A program made the position numbers and the translations under genes. The notes below the pieces were generated by a model, which did no database searches, was not told the origin of the DNA, and worked only from the letters and a program-made list of their open reading frames with translations. DNA of 64,000 nt from Vibrio renipiscarius. Lineage in GTDB: Bacteria; Pseudomonadota; Gammaproteobacteria; Enterobacterales; Vibrionaceae. The DNA lies in NCBI RefSeq assembly GCF_000827885.1, contig NZ_JTKH01000006.1:1-64000 (forward strand). Reading direction: 5' to 3'. This document shows positions 10,094-18,259 of the stretch, piece after piece. The stretch's first letter is position 1; every line of letters begins with the position of its first letter.

Positions 10094-10288
10094 ATGAAAT
10101 GGACCGATTCACGCGATATTGCGATTGAGCTGTGTGACAAATTCCCCGACACGGATCCAAAAACCGTGCGTTTTACCGATTTGCATCAATGGATTTTAGA
10201 GTTAGATGATTTTGAAGATGAACCGAATCATTCCAATGAAAAAATTCTTGAAGCGGTGATTCTTTGTTGGATGGATGAAGCGGATTAA
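10094..10288 (+). CDS. iscX: IscX (YfhJ)
   Basis: A 64-residue acidic protein that binds IscS and modulates sulfur transfer, with iron/frataxin-like behaviour reported in E. coli. Family hallmarks are the start [19 protein letters not shown] and the end [11 protein letters not shown]. It is the last gene of isc, 109 nt after fdx, behind AAGGAAGACGACG and before a strong terminator. Confidence 0.95.
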   Translation: MKWTDSRDIAIELCDKFPDTDPKTVRFTDLHQWILELDDFEDEPNHSNEKILEAVILCWMDEAD

Positions 10289-10320
10289 AGCGCGATGTTA
10301 TGCATCGTCAAAAAGTATTA

Positions 10321-10348
10321 AAAAAACGGGCCTTATGGCCCGTTTTTT
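10321..10348 (+). terminator. Terminator of the isc operon
   Basis: AAAAAACGGGCC, loop TTAT, GGCCCGTTTTTT: a perfect stem with a long T-run. Confidence 0.93.
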
Positions 10349-10485
10349 TATCCAATTGACATTTTTGCGTGACATAATGCTAACATCGAACCTCAATACC
10401 CAAGTCTGCCTTAATGCTTACTCGAGAGGATTTTGGTATAGAGAAAAAGGCGTAGTCAGCGCCATAATTAAGACAAGGAGAGACC

Positions 10486-11772
10486 ATGTCTACACAGATG
10501 TCGGTATATTTAAGCCAAGCTGAAGCTGCGGCAAGTTGGGGTAATAAAGCGCTCGTTTCTTTTACTGAACAAGGCGCGACAGTTCATTTGGCTGAAGGCC
10601 ACGATCTTGATGCTATTCAAAGAGCGGCACGAAAAATTGTCTCACAAGGTATTACAAATACCGCGCTCGAAGGTCAGGGGTGGGATTTGGAAGCGATTTG
10701 GGCATTTTTCCAAGGATTCCGAGAACCAAAGAAAAACACCAATGTGACGTGGAAACCTCTGGAAGAGGTTCAGCAGGCAGAGTTAGAAGCTCGCATTCAA
10801 GCAACGACATTCACTTGTGACATCATCAACAAGTCGGCGGAAGAAGTTGCCCCTCGCCAATTGGCGACGATGGCGGCGGAGTTTATCAAATCCGTTGCCC
10901 CTGAAGGTTCGGTCACGGTTCGTATTGTAAAAGATAAAGATCTCCTCACGGAAGGTTGGGAAGGTATCTATGCCGTTGGCCGCGGCTCAGAACGCACCTC
11001 TGCAATGTTACAACTTGATTTCAACCCAACAGGGGATGAGAACGCACCCGTGTATGCCTGCTTGGTCGGTAAAGGGATTACCTTTGATTCAGGCGGTTAC
11101 AGCTTAAAGCCATCTAACTTTATGACCGCGATGAAATCCGATATGGGCGGTGCTGGTACGATCACGGGTGGGTTGGGTCTTGCGATCATGCGTGGTTTGA
11201 ATAAGCGCGTAAAACTGATCCTATGTTGTGCGGAGAATATGATCTCAGGTCGCGCACTCAAGCTAGGCGATATCATTACTTATAAAAATGGTAAAACCGT
11301 TGAAATCATGAACACCGATGCGGAAGGTCGTTTGGTTCTGGCTGATGGTTTGATCTACGCCAGTGAGCAAAAACCAGAGTTGATCATCGATTGTGCCACT
11401 TTAACGGGTGCGGCGAAAAACGCATTGGGGAATGATTATCACGCTCTGATGAGCTTTGATGAATCGCTTTCTCATCAAGCACTAACTTGTGCCCGTGAAG
11501 AAAACGAAGGCTTATGGCCATTACCTGTTGCTGAGTTCCACCGTTCAATGCTGCCTTCTAATTTTGCCGATTTATCGAATATCTGCAGCGGCGATTACTC
11601 GCCAGGCGCTAGCACGGCGGCGGCATTCCTGTCTTACTTTGTTGAAGATTATCAAAAAGGTTGGCTGCACTTTGATTGTGCGGGCACCTATCGTAAAGCG
11701 GCATCGGACAAATGGGGCGCAGGTGCAACCGGTATGGGGGTACGCTCATTAGCTCGCATTTTGGTCCAATAA
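10486..11772 (+). CDS. pepB: Peptidase B (M17 leucyl aminopeptidase family)
   Basis: A 428-residue cytosolic aminopeptidase of family M17. The two-metal site motifs are visible in the C-terminal half: [24 protein letters not shown] and the family signature [14 protein letters not shown]. Length equals E. coli PepB, which also lies just downstream of iscX. The start is supported by ACAAGGAGAGACC before the ATG. The 140 nt between iscX and pepB contain the isc terminator and presumably a promoter. Confidence 0.95.
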   Translation: MSTQMSVYLSQAEAAASWGNKALVSFTEQGATVHLAEGHDLDAIQRAARKIVSQGITNTALEGQGWDLEAIWAFFQGFREPKKNTNVTWKPLEEVQQAELEARIQATTFTCDIINKSAEEVAPRQLATMAAEFIKSVAPEGSVTVRIVKDKDLLTEGWEGIYAVGRGSERTSAMLQLDFNPTGDENAPVYACLVGKGITFDSGGYSLKPSNFMTAMKSDMGGAGTITGGLGLAIMRGLNKRVKLILCCAENMISGRALKLGDIITYKNGKTVEIMNTDAEGRLVLADGLIYASEQKPELIIDCATLTGAAKNALGNDYHALMSFDESLSHQALTCAREENEGLWPLPVAEFHRSMLPSNFADLSNICSGDYSPGASTAAAFLSYFVEDYQKGWLHFDCAGTYRKAASDKWGAGATGMGVRSLARILVQ

Positions 11773-11839
11773 ATAGACGATCAATATGAGCAGCATTTAG
11801 ACTGCAAATAAAAATAGAAGAGAAGTAGAGGGAGATCAT

Positions 11840-12265
11840 ATGGCTCTAGAAAGAACGTTTTCCATCGTAAAGCCGGATGCGGTAAAGCGTAATTTGATTG
11901 GTGAAATTTACAATCGTTTTGAAAAAGCAGGCTTAAGCGTTGTCGCGGCAAAAATGCTCCATCTCAATGATGAGCAAGCTAGTGGCTTTTATGCAGAGCA
12001 TGAAGGTAAAGAATTTTTCAATGACCTCAAAGCATTCATGACGTCGGGGCCAGTGATGGTTCAAGTTCTTGAAGGTGAAGAGGCGATCACTCGCTATCGC
12101 GAGTTGATGGGTAAAACCAACCCTGAAGAAGCGGCATGTGGCACCATTCGTGCGGATTACGCATTGAGTATGCGTCATAACTCTGTTCATGGTTCCGATA
12201 GCCCTGAATCTGCTGCGCGTGAAATTGCGTTCTTCTTCCCTGAGTCAGAGATTTGCCCACGCTAA
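11840..12265 (+). CDS. ndk: Nucleoside-diphosphate kinase
   Basis: A 141-residue enzyme that equilibrates NTP and dNTP pools by transferring the gamma-phosphate through a phosphohistidine. The start [15 protein letters not shown] and the active-site histidine in [11 protein letters not shown] (about residue 117) are typical. It has a good Shine-Dalgarno (GAGGGAG) and its own terminator. Confidence 0.98.
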   Translation: MALERTFSIVKPDAVKRNLIGEIYNRFEKAGLSVVAAKMLHLNDEQASGFYAEHEGKEFFNDLKAFMTSGPVMVQVLEGEEAITRYRELMGKTNPEEAACGTIRADYALSMRHNSVHGSDSPESAAREIAFFFPESEICPR

Positions 12266-12289
12266 TTTCAATCAGCAAGAGTTAGAATG

Positions 12290-12318
12290 AAAAGAGCCTC
12301 AATCGAGGCTCTTTTTTT
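12290..12318. terminator. Terminator between ndk and csdA (convergent)
   Basis: GAGCCTC-AATC-GAGGCTC flanked by AAAA and eight T; it serves ndk and possibly the opposite-strand csdA. Confidence 0.9.
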
Positions 12319-12329
12319 TGTTTGTCGTA

Positions 12330-13541
12330 TTACAACATATCGAGAGCTTTCTCTATTGCCGCAATAACTCGTTCGGCATCGTTTTGATCGTTGTAAATGG
12401 CAAAAGAGATTCGCACAGTCCCCGCGATGCCCAGTGCATCCATCAATGGATGTGCGCAATGGTGACCTGCACGTACGGCAATACCTTGTTGGTCGAGTAA
12501 TGTGGCGATGTCTTGATGATGAACGCCATCGACCACAAAAGAGAGCACCGATGCATTTGGCTGGTAGCCGATGACTCGGATATCGTCATGCTGACAAAGC
12601 TGCTGGTAAACGCGGTCTACTAAGGCGTGAATATGCGCTTCGACTTCTTCTCGAGTAAACTGTTCATACCATTTTATGGCGGTCGCGAGTGCAATTGCGC
12701 CAGCCACATTTGGGGTGCCCGCTTCAAATTTACCGGGAAGTTCGCTATAGGTTGTGCCAGAAAAAGACACTTTCTCTACCATTTTTCCACCCCCATGCCA
12801 TGGTGGCATGGCTTCTAGCAGATCAAGCTTGCCATAGAGCACGCCGATGCCCGCAGGCGCAAAAATCTTATGGCCAGAGAACACCAAAAAGTCGGCATTT
12901 AAAGATTGGACGTCGATCGCTTCATGAACGATGCCTTGAGCGGCATCAAGCACCACAACCGCGCCTTGTTGATGCGCAAGTTCAATCATCGCTTCAATAG
13001 GCTGACGGGTACCCGTGACATTTGTGGTGTGCGCGATCGCGACAATTTTTGTTTTCTCATTTAGTGCTTGCTGAAAGACATCCAAATCGAGATGACAGCC
13101 ATCGCTCATGGCGACCTTAACGATTTTCGCGCCGGTTTGTTCCGCTACAATTTGCCATGGCACGATATTGGCGTGATGTTCCATTTCGCCAATAAGAATC
13201 TCATCACCCTCTTGCAGCGTATTGCGTGCGTAAGTTTGCGCGATCAGGTTCAACGCTTCGGTCGCACCGCGTGTCCAGATAATCTCCTTCTCGCTAGCCG
13301 CATGGATAAAGCGTGCGACGCAAGCGCGTGCGGCTTCAAATTGACTGGTGGCTTGAGCCGTTAAGCTATGGCTTCCACGATGAACATTGGCATTTTGGAT
13401 ACTGTAATAGCGGCTAATGGAATCGATCACCACTTGGGGCTTTTGTGTCGTCGCCGCGCTGTCGAGATAGACCAATGGCTGGTGGTTGATGGTTTGGTTT
13501 AACGCTGGAAATTGTGCGCGAATAGAGGTGATATCGAGCAT
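12330..13541 (-). CDS. csdA: Cysteine desulfurase, CsdA/SufS class
   Basis: A 403-residue group II cysteine desulfurase (PLP enzyme). The start has the class-specific LDSAATTQKP and NVHRGSHSLT motifs. The PLP lysine is in FSGHKIFAPAGIG, and the catalytic cysteine is in the short lobe RAGHHCAHPLMD near residue 355. Length and the C-terminal motif fit CsdA/SufS rather than IscS. No suf genes and no csdE sulfur acceptor are in view, so CsdA is favoured over SufS, though the two are hard to separate by eye. It is the distal gene of the minus-strand group, abutting yajL. Confidence 0.85.
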   Translation of the reverse strand: MLDITSIRAQFPALNQTINHQPLVYLDSAATTQKPQVVIDSISRYYSIQNANVHRGSHSLTAQATSQFEAARACVARFIHAASEKEIIWTRGATEALNLIAQTYARNTLQEGDEILIGEMEHHANIVPWQIVAEQTGAKIVKVAMSDGCHLDLDVFQQALNEKTKIVAIAHTTNVTGTRQPIEAMIELAHQQGAVVVLDAAQGIVHEAIDVQSLNADFLVFSGHKIFAPAGIGVLYGKLDLLEAMPPWHGGGKMVEKVSFSGTTYSELPGKFEAGTPNVAGAIALATAIKWYEQFTREEVEAHIHALVDRVYQQLCQHDDIRVIGYQPNASVLSFVVDGVHHQDIATLLDQQGIAVRAGHHCAHPLMDALGIAGTVRISFAIYNDQNDAERVIAAIEKALDML

Positions 13542-14140
13542 TAGCTTTCACCCAGTTCGTGATAGTGCAATACGGGCATCGTAACCATCGGCTCGGCGAT
13601 AGACCAAGCATGCGCTTTACCGGACAGTTGAATGACGATTTCCATCGCAAATTCCAAGGCACTACCTGGTCCTTGGCTCGTCAGGAGATTGTGAGTGACA
13701 TCGTAGGTAACACGCTTCACTCGCCAATTATTGGCTGGAATATGGCTTTGGAAATGAGGATGACAAGTCATCAAAGCTTTTGGGTAGAGTTGATGGTGTG
13801 CCAGTACTAAAGCTGGCGCGGCACAAATGGCGCCGACCAGTTTGCCTTCATACATTTGTTGGCGAACGATTTCGACCAATACTGTGCTATCACGGAACAC
13901 TTCACTGCCACCCACGCCACCTGGCAAGATCACCGCATCGAATTCTTCATCAGCAATATCAACTAAGCGACAATCGGCGGTAAGAGTGACTCCGCGTGAT
14001 GCTTTCATCGTCAGCTGGCCGGAAGACTCAGCACTGGCAACAACCACTTCGTAACCAGCTCGCACCATAATATCGATGATGGTGATCGCTTCCATTTCCT
14101 CACTGCCAGTGGCAATAGGAACTAATACTTTTTTACTCAT
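13541..14140 (-). CDS. yajL: DJ-1/PfpI family protein YajL
   Basis: A 199-residue member of the DJ-1/ThiJ superfamily, described in E. coli as a protein-repair chaperone and (disputed) deglycase under oxidative stress. The redox-active cysteine is Cys106 in the nucleophile elbow GAICAAPALVL, with the partner glutamate in GSEEMEA near residue 15. Start MSKKVLVPIATGSEEMEA is characteristic. The stop overlaps the csdA start by one base and panE lies 4 bp upstream, so panE-yajL-csdA is one transcript. Confidence 0.93.
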   Translation of the reverse strand: MSKKVLVPIATGSEEMEAITIIDIMVRAGYEVVVASAESSGQLTMKASRGVTLTADCRLVDIADEEFDAVILPGGVGGSEVFRDSTVLVEIVRQQMYEGKLVGAICAAPALVLAHHQLYPKALMTCHPHFQSHIPANNWRVKRVTYDVTHNLLTSQGPGSALEFAMEIVIQLSGKAHAWSIAEPMVTMPVLHYHELGES

Positions 14141-14144
14141 AGGA

Positions 14145-15026
14145 TTACCAACTCTGCTCTATCTGTTTGATGGCGTGATACAACTGCTCATTTACCGGTA
14201 CATCAATACCATGGGTGCGTGCCGTTTTAATCAGATGCCCCGTGATAAAGTCTATCTCGCTTGGTCTTTGATGCGCAATATCTTGCTCCATAGAAGAGTA
14301 GTTATTCGCCGTCGCCTCAATGACATCGTTTACGGTTTTACGCAGGTGCTGCGCGTCAGCGTCAATGCCTTCGGCTTGCATCACCAGAGCGACTTCTGTT
14401 GTGATGCTATCTAATTGTGAGCGGTAGTGCACAGCGGCTAATTCGCCATTACGGATTTGATGCAGTGCAGTCAATGGATTGATGGCGCAATTGATCGCCA
14501 CTTTATTCCACAGCGCTTGGTTGATTTGGTGCTGCCAGTGTACTTGAGGCAAAGCGTGATTGAGAACCTCGACCAAAAATTCACATTGTGTCCCTTTTTG
14601 ATTGACCGCGCCTATCAACGTTTGCCCTTGGCCGGTATGAAGTACTTGTGTACTTGATGGGCGGTAGGCTCCGTGTGTTGTCGTCGCGAGTAAAAGAGGA
14701 TTGTTAGGGAATAATGTTTGAGTTGCTTTCGCCGTACCCATGCCATTGTGCATTAATAGCAAAATGGCATCTTTATCTATATGAGGTGCAATCGATTCAA
14801 GAACATGCTGAACCTGTGGCGCTTTTAAAGTGACCAGAACCACATCTGCTTGCGCAAGTTGCTCAGTATGACCATTATGAAATTGAATCGCTGGGCATTC
14901 ATCGCGTTGGATGGAAATGTGTGGGGAGGAGTTGCGGCTCCACAGGCAAACGTGGTGACCCGCTTGGATGAGATAACTCGCCCATAGAGAGCCAATCGCG
15001 CCTGGGCCAACAATGGCAAAGTTCAT
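14145..15026 (-). CDS. panE: 2-dehydropantoate 2-reductase (ketopantoate reductase)
   Basis: A 293-residue NADPH-dependent reductase making pantoate for coenzyme A synthesis. The N-terminal Rossmann motif is VGPGAIGSLWASYL. The catalytic lysine lies in NQALWNKVAINCAINPLTAL near residue 175, and the C-terminal PSEIDFITG helix is typical. It is the first gene of the minus-strand panE-yajL-csdA group. Confidence 0.93.
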   Translation of the reverse strand: MNFAIVGPGAIGSLWASYLIQAGHHVCLWSRNSSPHISIQRDECPAIQFHNGHTEQLAQADVVLVTLKAPQVQHVLESIAPHIDKDAILLLMHNGMGTAKATQTLFPNNPLLLATTTHGAYRPSSTQVLHTGQGQTLIGAVNQKGTQCEFLVEVLNHALPQVHWQHQINQALWNKVAINCAINPLTALHQIRNGELAAVHYRSQLDSITTEVALVMQAEGIDADAQHLRKTVNDVIEATANNYSSMEQDIAHQRPSEIDFITGHLIKTARTHGIDVPVNEQLYHAIKQIEQSW

Positions 15027-15085
15027 GAAAATGACCGATTTAGATTAATGGCAAAAGGATAATAGCCTGTACAAGGAAAGCAAAT

Positions 15086-15112
15086 AAAAAAGGCACCCGA
15101 AGGTGCCTTTTA
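15086..15112 (-). terminator. Terminator downstream of ompK
   Basis: AAAGGCACC-CGA-AGGTGCCTTT, flanked by an A-run that reads as a T-run on the minus strand. It ends ompK before panE. Confidence 0.88.
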
Positions 15113-15129
15113 TGCCAGATTAGCAATAA

Positions 15130-15972
15130 TTAGAACTTGTAAGTAACAGCGAAATAGTGGCCAACACCTGATGATTCAAATGCGTCACTGTCTTTAATTC
15201 CGTAAACGTTATCGTAAAGCTTTAGACCATAACCGACTGCGAATTGCTTATTATGCCAATAAATACCATTGAACATTGATCCGCCAGTACTTGATGTGCT
15301 GTATTCGTCTTTCATACCAAATTGGTAATCTAAATAGCCCTGGTAAGTAATAAATGAGCCATTCTCAAAGAAAAAGAAAGGTTTGAACCAGTTGGTAGAA
15401 AATTGGTAGCCGTTCCAATCGTTTTGTTTTACATCATAGTTTGCGTAAAGGTTGAATTGCATTTTACCAAACCATGGCACCATTACATCAGAACCTAAAC
15501 CAATCATCGATTGAAAACCAGGATCTTTCTCTGCCATGACGTAATTACCGTCACTATCTTTTTTGCTTGTTTCGATCGAGTATTTCGCGCCACCATCGAT
15601 AACAGTGTAGTTTGCGATGTACAATTCTTGAACAGGACCAAATGATAGGTCAGAGCCAGTTAAAGCATCAAGGGATAGACGAGGTGCAAATTTAGCAAAG
15701 AGACGATCCTGACCCGACTTCTCACTATCATCGTCATCACTTAGGTTGAATACATCAACGTAGCCATACAGGTCGAACATACCCGAACGACCACCAAACT
15801 CCATCTCTAGGTAAGTGTGCTCAGTGTTACCTGGTTTTTCATCTATCGCGTGCATCAAGTTGAAGTTGATGAATTTACCATCATTTTTATGAATGTCATC
15901 AGAGTAATCAGCAGCAAAAGTTTGGCCTGACACGGCTGCCACAACGCCAAGAGCTAAAAGTGTTTTACGCAT
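15130..15972 (-). CDS. ompK: Outer membrane protein OmpK (Tsx-like channel family)
   Basis: A 280-residue outer-membrane beta-barrel. A cleavable signal peptide ends after QTFA (about residue 20), and the chain ends in the porin-type aromatic terminus HYFAVTYKF. The segments DIHKNDGKFINFNLM, LEMEFGGRSGMFDLYGYVDVF and SLDALTGSDLSFGPVQELYIANY match what I know of Vibrio OmpK, the receptor of broad-host vibriophage KVP40, which is related to the nucleoside channel Tsx. It is monocistronic with its own terminator. The 345-bp upstream region holds a PurR-like site at 16203-16218. Confidence 0.9.
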   Translation of the reverse strand: MRKTLLALGVVAAVSGQTFAADYSDDIHKNDGKFINFNLMHAIDEKPGNTEHTYLEMEFGGRSGMFDLYGYVDVFNLSDDDDSEKSGQDRLFAKFAPRLSLDALTGSDLSFGPVQELYIANYTVIDGGAKYSIETSKKDSDGNYVMAEKDPGFQSMIGLGSDVMVPWFGKMQFNLYANYDVKQNDWNGYQFSTNWFKPFFFFENGSFITYQGYLDYQFGMKDEYSTSSTGGSMFNGIYWHNKQFAVGYGLKLYDNVYGIKDSDAFESSGVGHYFAVTYKF

Positions 15973-16202
15973 AAAAGAGTCTCTCAGGAAATAATGTGTG
16001 TTAATTCTTTATGTGGAAGTGGTTGCACAATCTAATCTGCTTTCACTTGTTGGGTGGGATAATAGCGATCTGTATCTTAAAAAAAAGTGCTCAACGTGTA
16101 AAAAATCATAAAACAGCCGATCTTGATCACATTTATTGTAAAATTTTTGCTAAGGATTGAACTTTTCATTTGATTGCATAAAAAGTGCGTAAGGTATCGA
16201 TT

Positions 16203-16218
16203 ACGCAAACGAGCGCGT
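16203..16218. promoter_or_regulatory. PurR-like operator between ompK and the LON-domain gene
   Basis: ACGCAAACGAGCGCGT keeps the full left half and outer right half of the PurR box (ACGCAAACGTTT.C.T). The 16-mer ATCGATTACGCAAACG that contains its left half recurs exactly before the purine permease gene at 41144-41159. It lies about 230 bp before ompK and 100 bp before the LON-domain gene. Assignment is by pattern only; the rest of 15973-16317 is AT-rich and shows nothing else I can name. Confidence 0.5.
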
Positions 16219-16258
16219 AAAATTAGCTGTTCATCAAATAACCAACAGGAAAGGTGAA

Positions 16259-16286
16259 TGATCGTGTTGGGTAGCCGTCGCGTATA
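16259..16286 (+). promoter_or_regulatory. ECF (RpoE/ChrR-type) promoter-like motif before the LON-domain gene
   Basis: TGATC (16259-16263), 17 nt, then CGTATA (16281-16286). The same pair with 16-nt spacing occurs before the sigma factor gene. TGATC and CGTA are, as I recall, the -35 and -10 cores of ECF11 (RpoE-ChrR) promoters. A transcript starting about 7 nt downstream would favour the ATG at 16318. Confidence 0.55.
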
Positions 16287-16317
16287 AGTGTTCAAACAGA
16301 TGTTGCAGGGTTTTTCG

Positions 16318-16890
16318 ATGACAGAAGTGATGCTTTTTCCACTGGGTTCAGTGGTATTGCCTGAAGGTAAGATGAGGCTAAGGATATTTGAGCCTCGATA
16401 TCAACGATTGGTCACGGAAGCGAGCAAGCGTGATGGTACATTCGGTATTTGCCTTTTTGAGCGTAATGAAGATAACCCCAGAGGAACACTCTCTCGCACG
16501 GGTTGCTTAGTGAAAATTGTTGATTTTGAGACGCTCGACGATGGTTTACTGGGTATTACGGTCGTCGGCTTAAAGCGATTTGAACTTGGGCGAGTAAGGG
16601 TGGATTTTGATGGCCTTCGCTTTGCTACGGTGGAATGGCTGCCGAGTTGGGATATTCATCAATTGAGTGATGAGAAACAATATTTAGCTCAGCAATTGCG
16701 GCATGTTTACCAGCGTTTCCCTCAAATAAGCGCGTTATATCAACAGTGCTATTTCGACGATGCCTCTTGGGTCGCTCAACGCTGGTTAGAATTGTTGCCA
16801 GTTGATTTACAGCGATTTGATTTTTTGACCCGCAGGAAGGATTGCCAAGAAGCAATGGACTATTTATCGCTAACAATTGATAAAGAGTGA
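16318..16890 (+). CDS. LON N-terminal (substrate-binding) domain protein
   Basis: A 190-residue protein made of one LON/PUA-like N-terminal domain: the start VMLFPLGSVVLPEGKMRLRIFEPRYQRLV is a textbook match. There is no AAA+ or protease domain, so this is not Lon itself. I chose the ATG at 16318 because the family starts there and an ECF-type promoter motif at 16259-16286 would start transcription after the alternative GTG at 16288. The stop codon lies inside the -35-like TGATC of the next gene. Stand-alone LON-domain proteins accompany RpoE-ChrR sigma genes in some proteobacteria, but their biochemical role is not known to me. Confidence 0.85.
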   Translation: MTEVMLFPLGSVVLPEGKMRLRIFEPRYQRLVTEASKRDGTFGICLFERNEDNPRGTLSRTGCLVKIVDFETLDDGLLGITVVGLKRFELGRVRVDFDGLRFATVEWLPSWDIHQLSDEKQYLAQQLRHVYQRFPQISALYQQCYFDDASWVAQRWLELLPVDLQRFDFLTRRKDCQEAMDYLSLTIDKE

Positions 16891-16914
16891 TCATTTTTTT
16901 GTGCGGAGCGTATA
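16888..16914 (+). promoter_or_regulatory. ECF promoter-like motif before the sigma factor gene
   Basis: TGATC (16888-16892), 16 nt, CGTATA (16909-16914). It overlaps the stop codon of the preceding gene and lies 33 nt before the sigma start, consistent with autoregulation by the sigma factor. Confidence 0.55.
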
Positions 16915-16946
16915 CAGTTAAAACTAAACACCGCAAGGAAGTTGGA

Positions 16947-17528
16947 ATGAGTTTACCTGACACCAACACATATACCCGAGCCGATTGGACGGAGTGCATG
17001 GACAAGATAAAGCAGCGGGATAAACACGCCTTTGCCTTGGTGTTTAATCACTTTTCACCCCGACTCAAGCAGTTTGCTTTCAAACACATGGGTAATGAAC
17101 AAGTGGCGGTCGAGTTAGTACAAGAAGCACTCGCAACCGTATGGCAGAAGGCAGCGCTGTTTGATGGCACGAAAAGTTCCCTTTCCACCTGGGTATACAC
17201 AATTGCGCGTAACCTTTGCTTTGATTTGTTGCGTAAGCAAAAAGGGCGAGATGCACACATTTTAGCCGATGACATTTGGCCTTCTGATTATATTCCGCCC
17301 GATTTGATTGAGCACTACTCACCTGAACATGAAATGTTGAAGAAGCAGGTGATTAAATTTTTAGAGGTGCTTCCTGAAGCACAAAGGAAGGTCGTTCAAG
17401 CCGTTTATCTTGAAGATAGGCCTCACCAGCAAGTGGCAGACATGTTTGATATTCCATTGGGCACGGTTAAATCTCGCCTAAGACTGGCCGTTGAAAAGTT
17501 AAGAAATTCCATAGAGGCGACGCAATAA
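16947..17528 (+). CDS. ECF RNA polymerase sigma factor (RpoE/ChrR type)
   Basis: A 193-residue ECF sigma factor. Region 2 (about 25-95) reads DKHAFALVFNHFSPRLKQFA...STWVYTIARNLCFDLLRK, and region 4 (about 135-190) reads LPEAQRKVVQAVYLEDRPHQQVADMFDIPLGTVKSRLRLAVEKLR. The ATG at 16947 is preceded by CAAGGAAGTTGG; an open upstream extension of 20 codons overlaps the promoter motif and is unlikely to be translated. The partner gene encodes a ChrR-type zinc anti-sigma factor, which places it in the singlet-oxygen/photo-oxidative stress group (ECF11) known from Rhodobacter. The specific trigger here is inference. Confidence 0.92.
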   Translation: MSLPDTNTYTRADWTECMDKIKQRDKHAFALVFNHFSPRLKQFAFKHMGNEQVAVELVQEALATVWQKAALFDGTKSSLSTWVYTIARNLCFDLLRKQKGRDAHILADDIWPSDYIPPDLIEHYSPEHEMLKKQVIKFLEVLPEAQRKVVQAVYLEDRPHQQVADMFDIPLGTVKSRLRLAVEKLRNSIEATQ

Positions 17529-18193
17529 TGATGAGTTATCACCCCAAATTAGAAATGTTGCAAGCCTACGTTCAAGGCGATCTAGATGCCGTAGATGGCT
17601 TTGCACTTGCGACTCATATTGAAACTTGTCCGCTCTGTCAGCAACATGTGGTGAGAATGGAAGACCAAGCGGGACGCGAACTTGAAGCCCTGCCTGTTGA
17701 AGACTCAATGGATATGAGCGATCTCTTTGATAAGATTGTCGCTCTCGACACCTGCGATGAACCAATACGAATCGCGCGCAGCCCAAGAACGGTGGAGGTG
17801 AATGAACGACAATTCACTCTGCCGCTGACGCTAAGTCGTTTTAGTGACCATATTGGTGAGTGGAAGAGCTATGGTGGAAAAGTATTCAGCGCGCCGATTG
17901 AATTGGTTGATGGGGCTCGTGTTAATTTACTTTATATCTCGGCTGGGGTGAAAATTCCGCAGCACACCCACAAAGGGTTTGAATCGACCCTTGTACTACA
18001 CGGTTCTTTTCGCGACGAGGAAGGGACCTATTACGCCGGAGATTATTTACTCAAAGATGCTTCGACAAAGCACAGCCCTTTTACTCGCGAGGGAGAAGAT
18101 TGTTTGTGTCTTACCTTTTTAACTGAACCGATGTTATTTACTCAAGGCGTTGCGCGCATATTTAATCGGTTTGGTAAAGGGTTGTATCCGTAG
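17528..18193 (+). CDS. chrR: ChrR-type zinc-binding anti-sigma factor with cupin domain
   Basis: A 221-residue anti-sigma factor translationally coupled to the sigma gene (TAATG overlap). The N-terminal ZAS domain has His5, His30, Cys34 and Cys37 (HPKLE... HIETCPLC), spaced 25-4-3 as in Rhodobacter ChrR (His6, His31, Cys35, Cys38). The C-terminal half is a cupin with metal ligands in PQHTHKGFESTLVLHG and STKHSPF. In Rhodobacter ChrR releases the sigma factor on singlet oxygen; the cupin domain is needed for sensing. A second ATG follows immediately, so the protein may be one residue shorter. Confidence 0.9.
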   Translation: MMSYHPKLEMLQAYVQGDLDAVDGFALATHIETCPLCQQHVVRMEDQAGRELEALPVEDSMDMSDLFDKIVALDTCDEPIRIARSPRTVEVNERQFTLPLTLSRFSDHIGEWKSYGGKVFSAPIELVDGARVNLLYISAGVKIPQHTHKGFESTLVLHGSFRDEEGTYYAGDYLLKDASTKHSPFTREGEDCLCLTFLTEPMLFTQGVARIFNRFGKGLYP

Positions 18194-18230
18194 TGGTGTA
18201 AATGTTTGTTTGATGTGTTCGTGAAGAAAG

Positions 18231-18256
18231 AAAAGGGTCGCCGTTGCGACCCTTTT
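18231..18256. terminator. Convergent terminator chrR/ampG
   Basis: AAAAGGGTCGC-CGTT-GCGACCCTTTT, usable on both strands. Confidence 0.9.
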
Positions 18257-18259
18257 CTT

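Noticed and set aside
16110..16140. CRP site upstream of ompK (TGTGATCAAGATCG on the minus strand)
   Set aside because: Only one half-site matches TGTGA; the other half is too poor to call.
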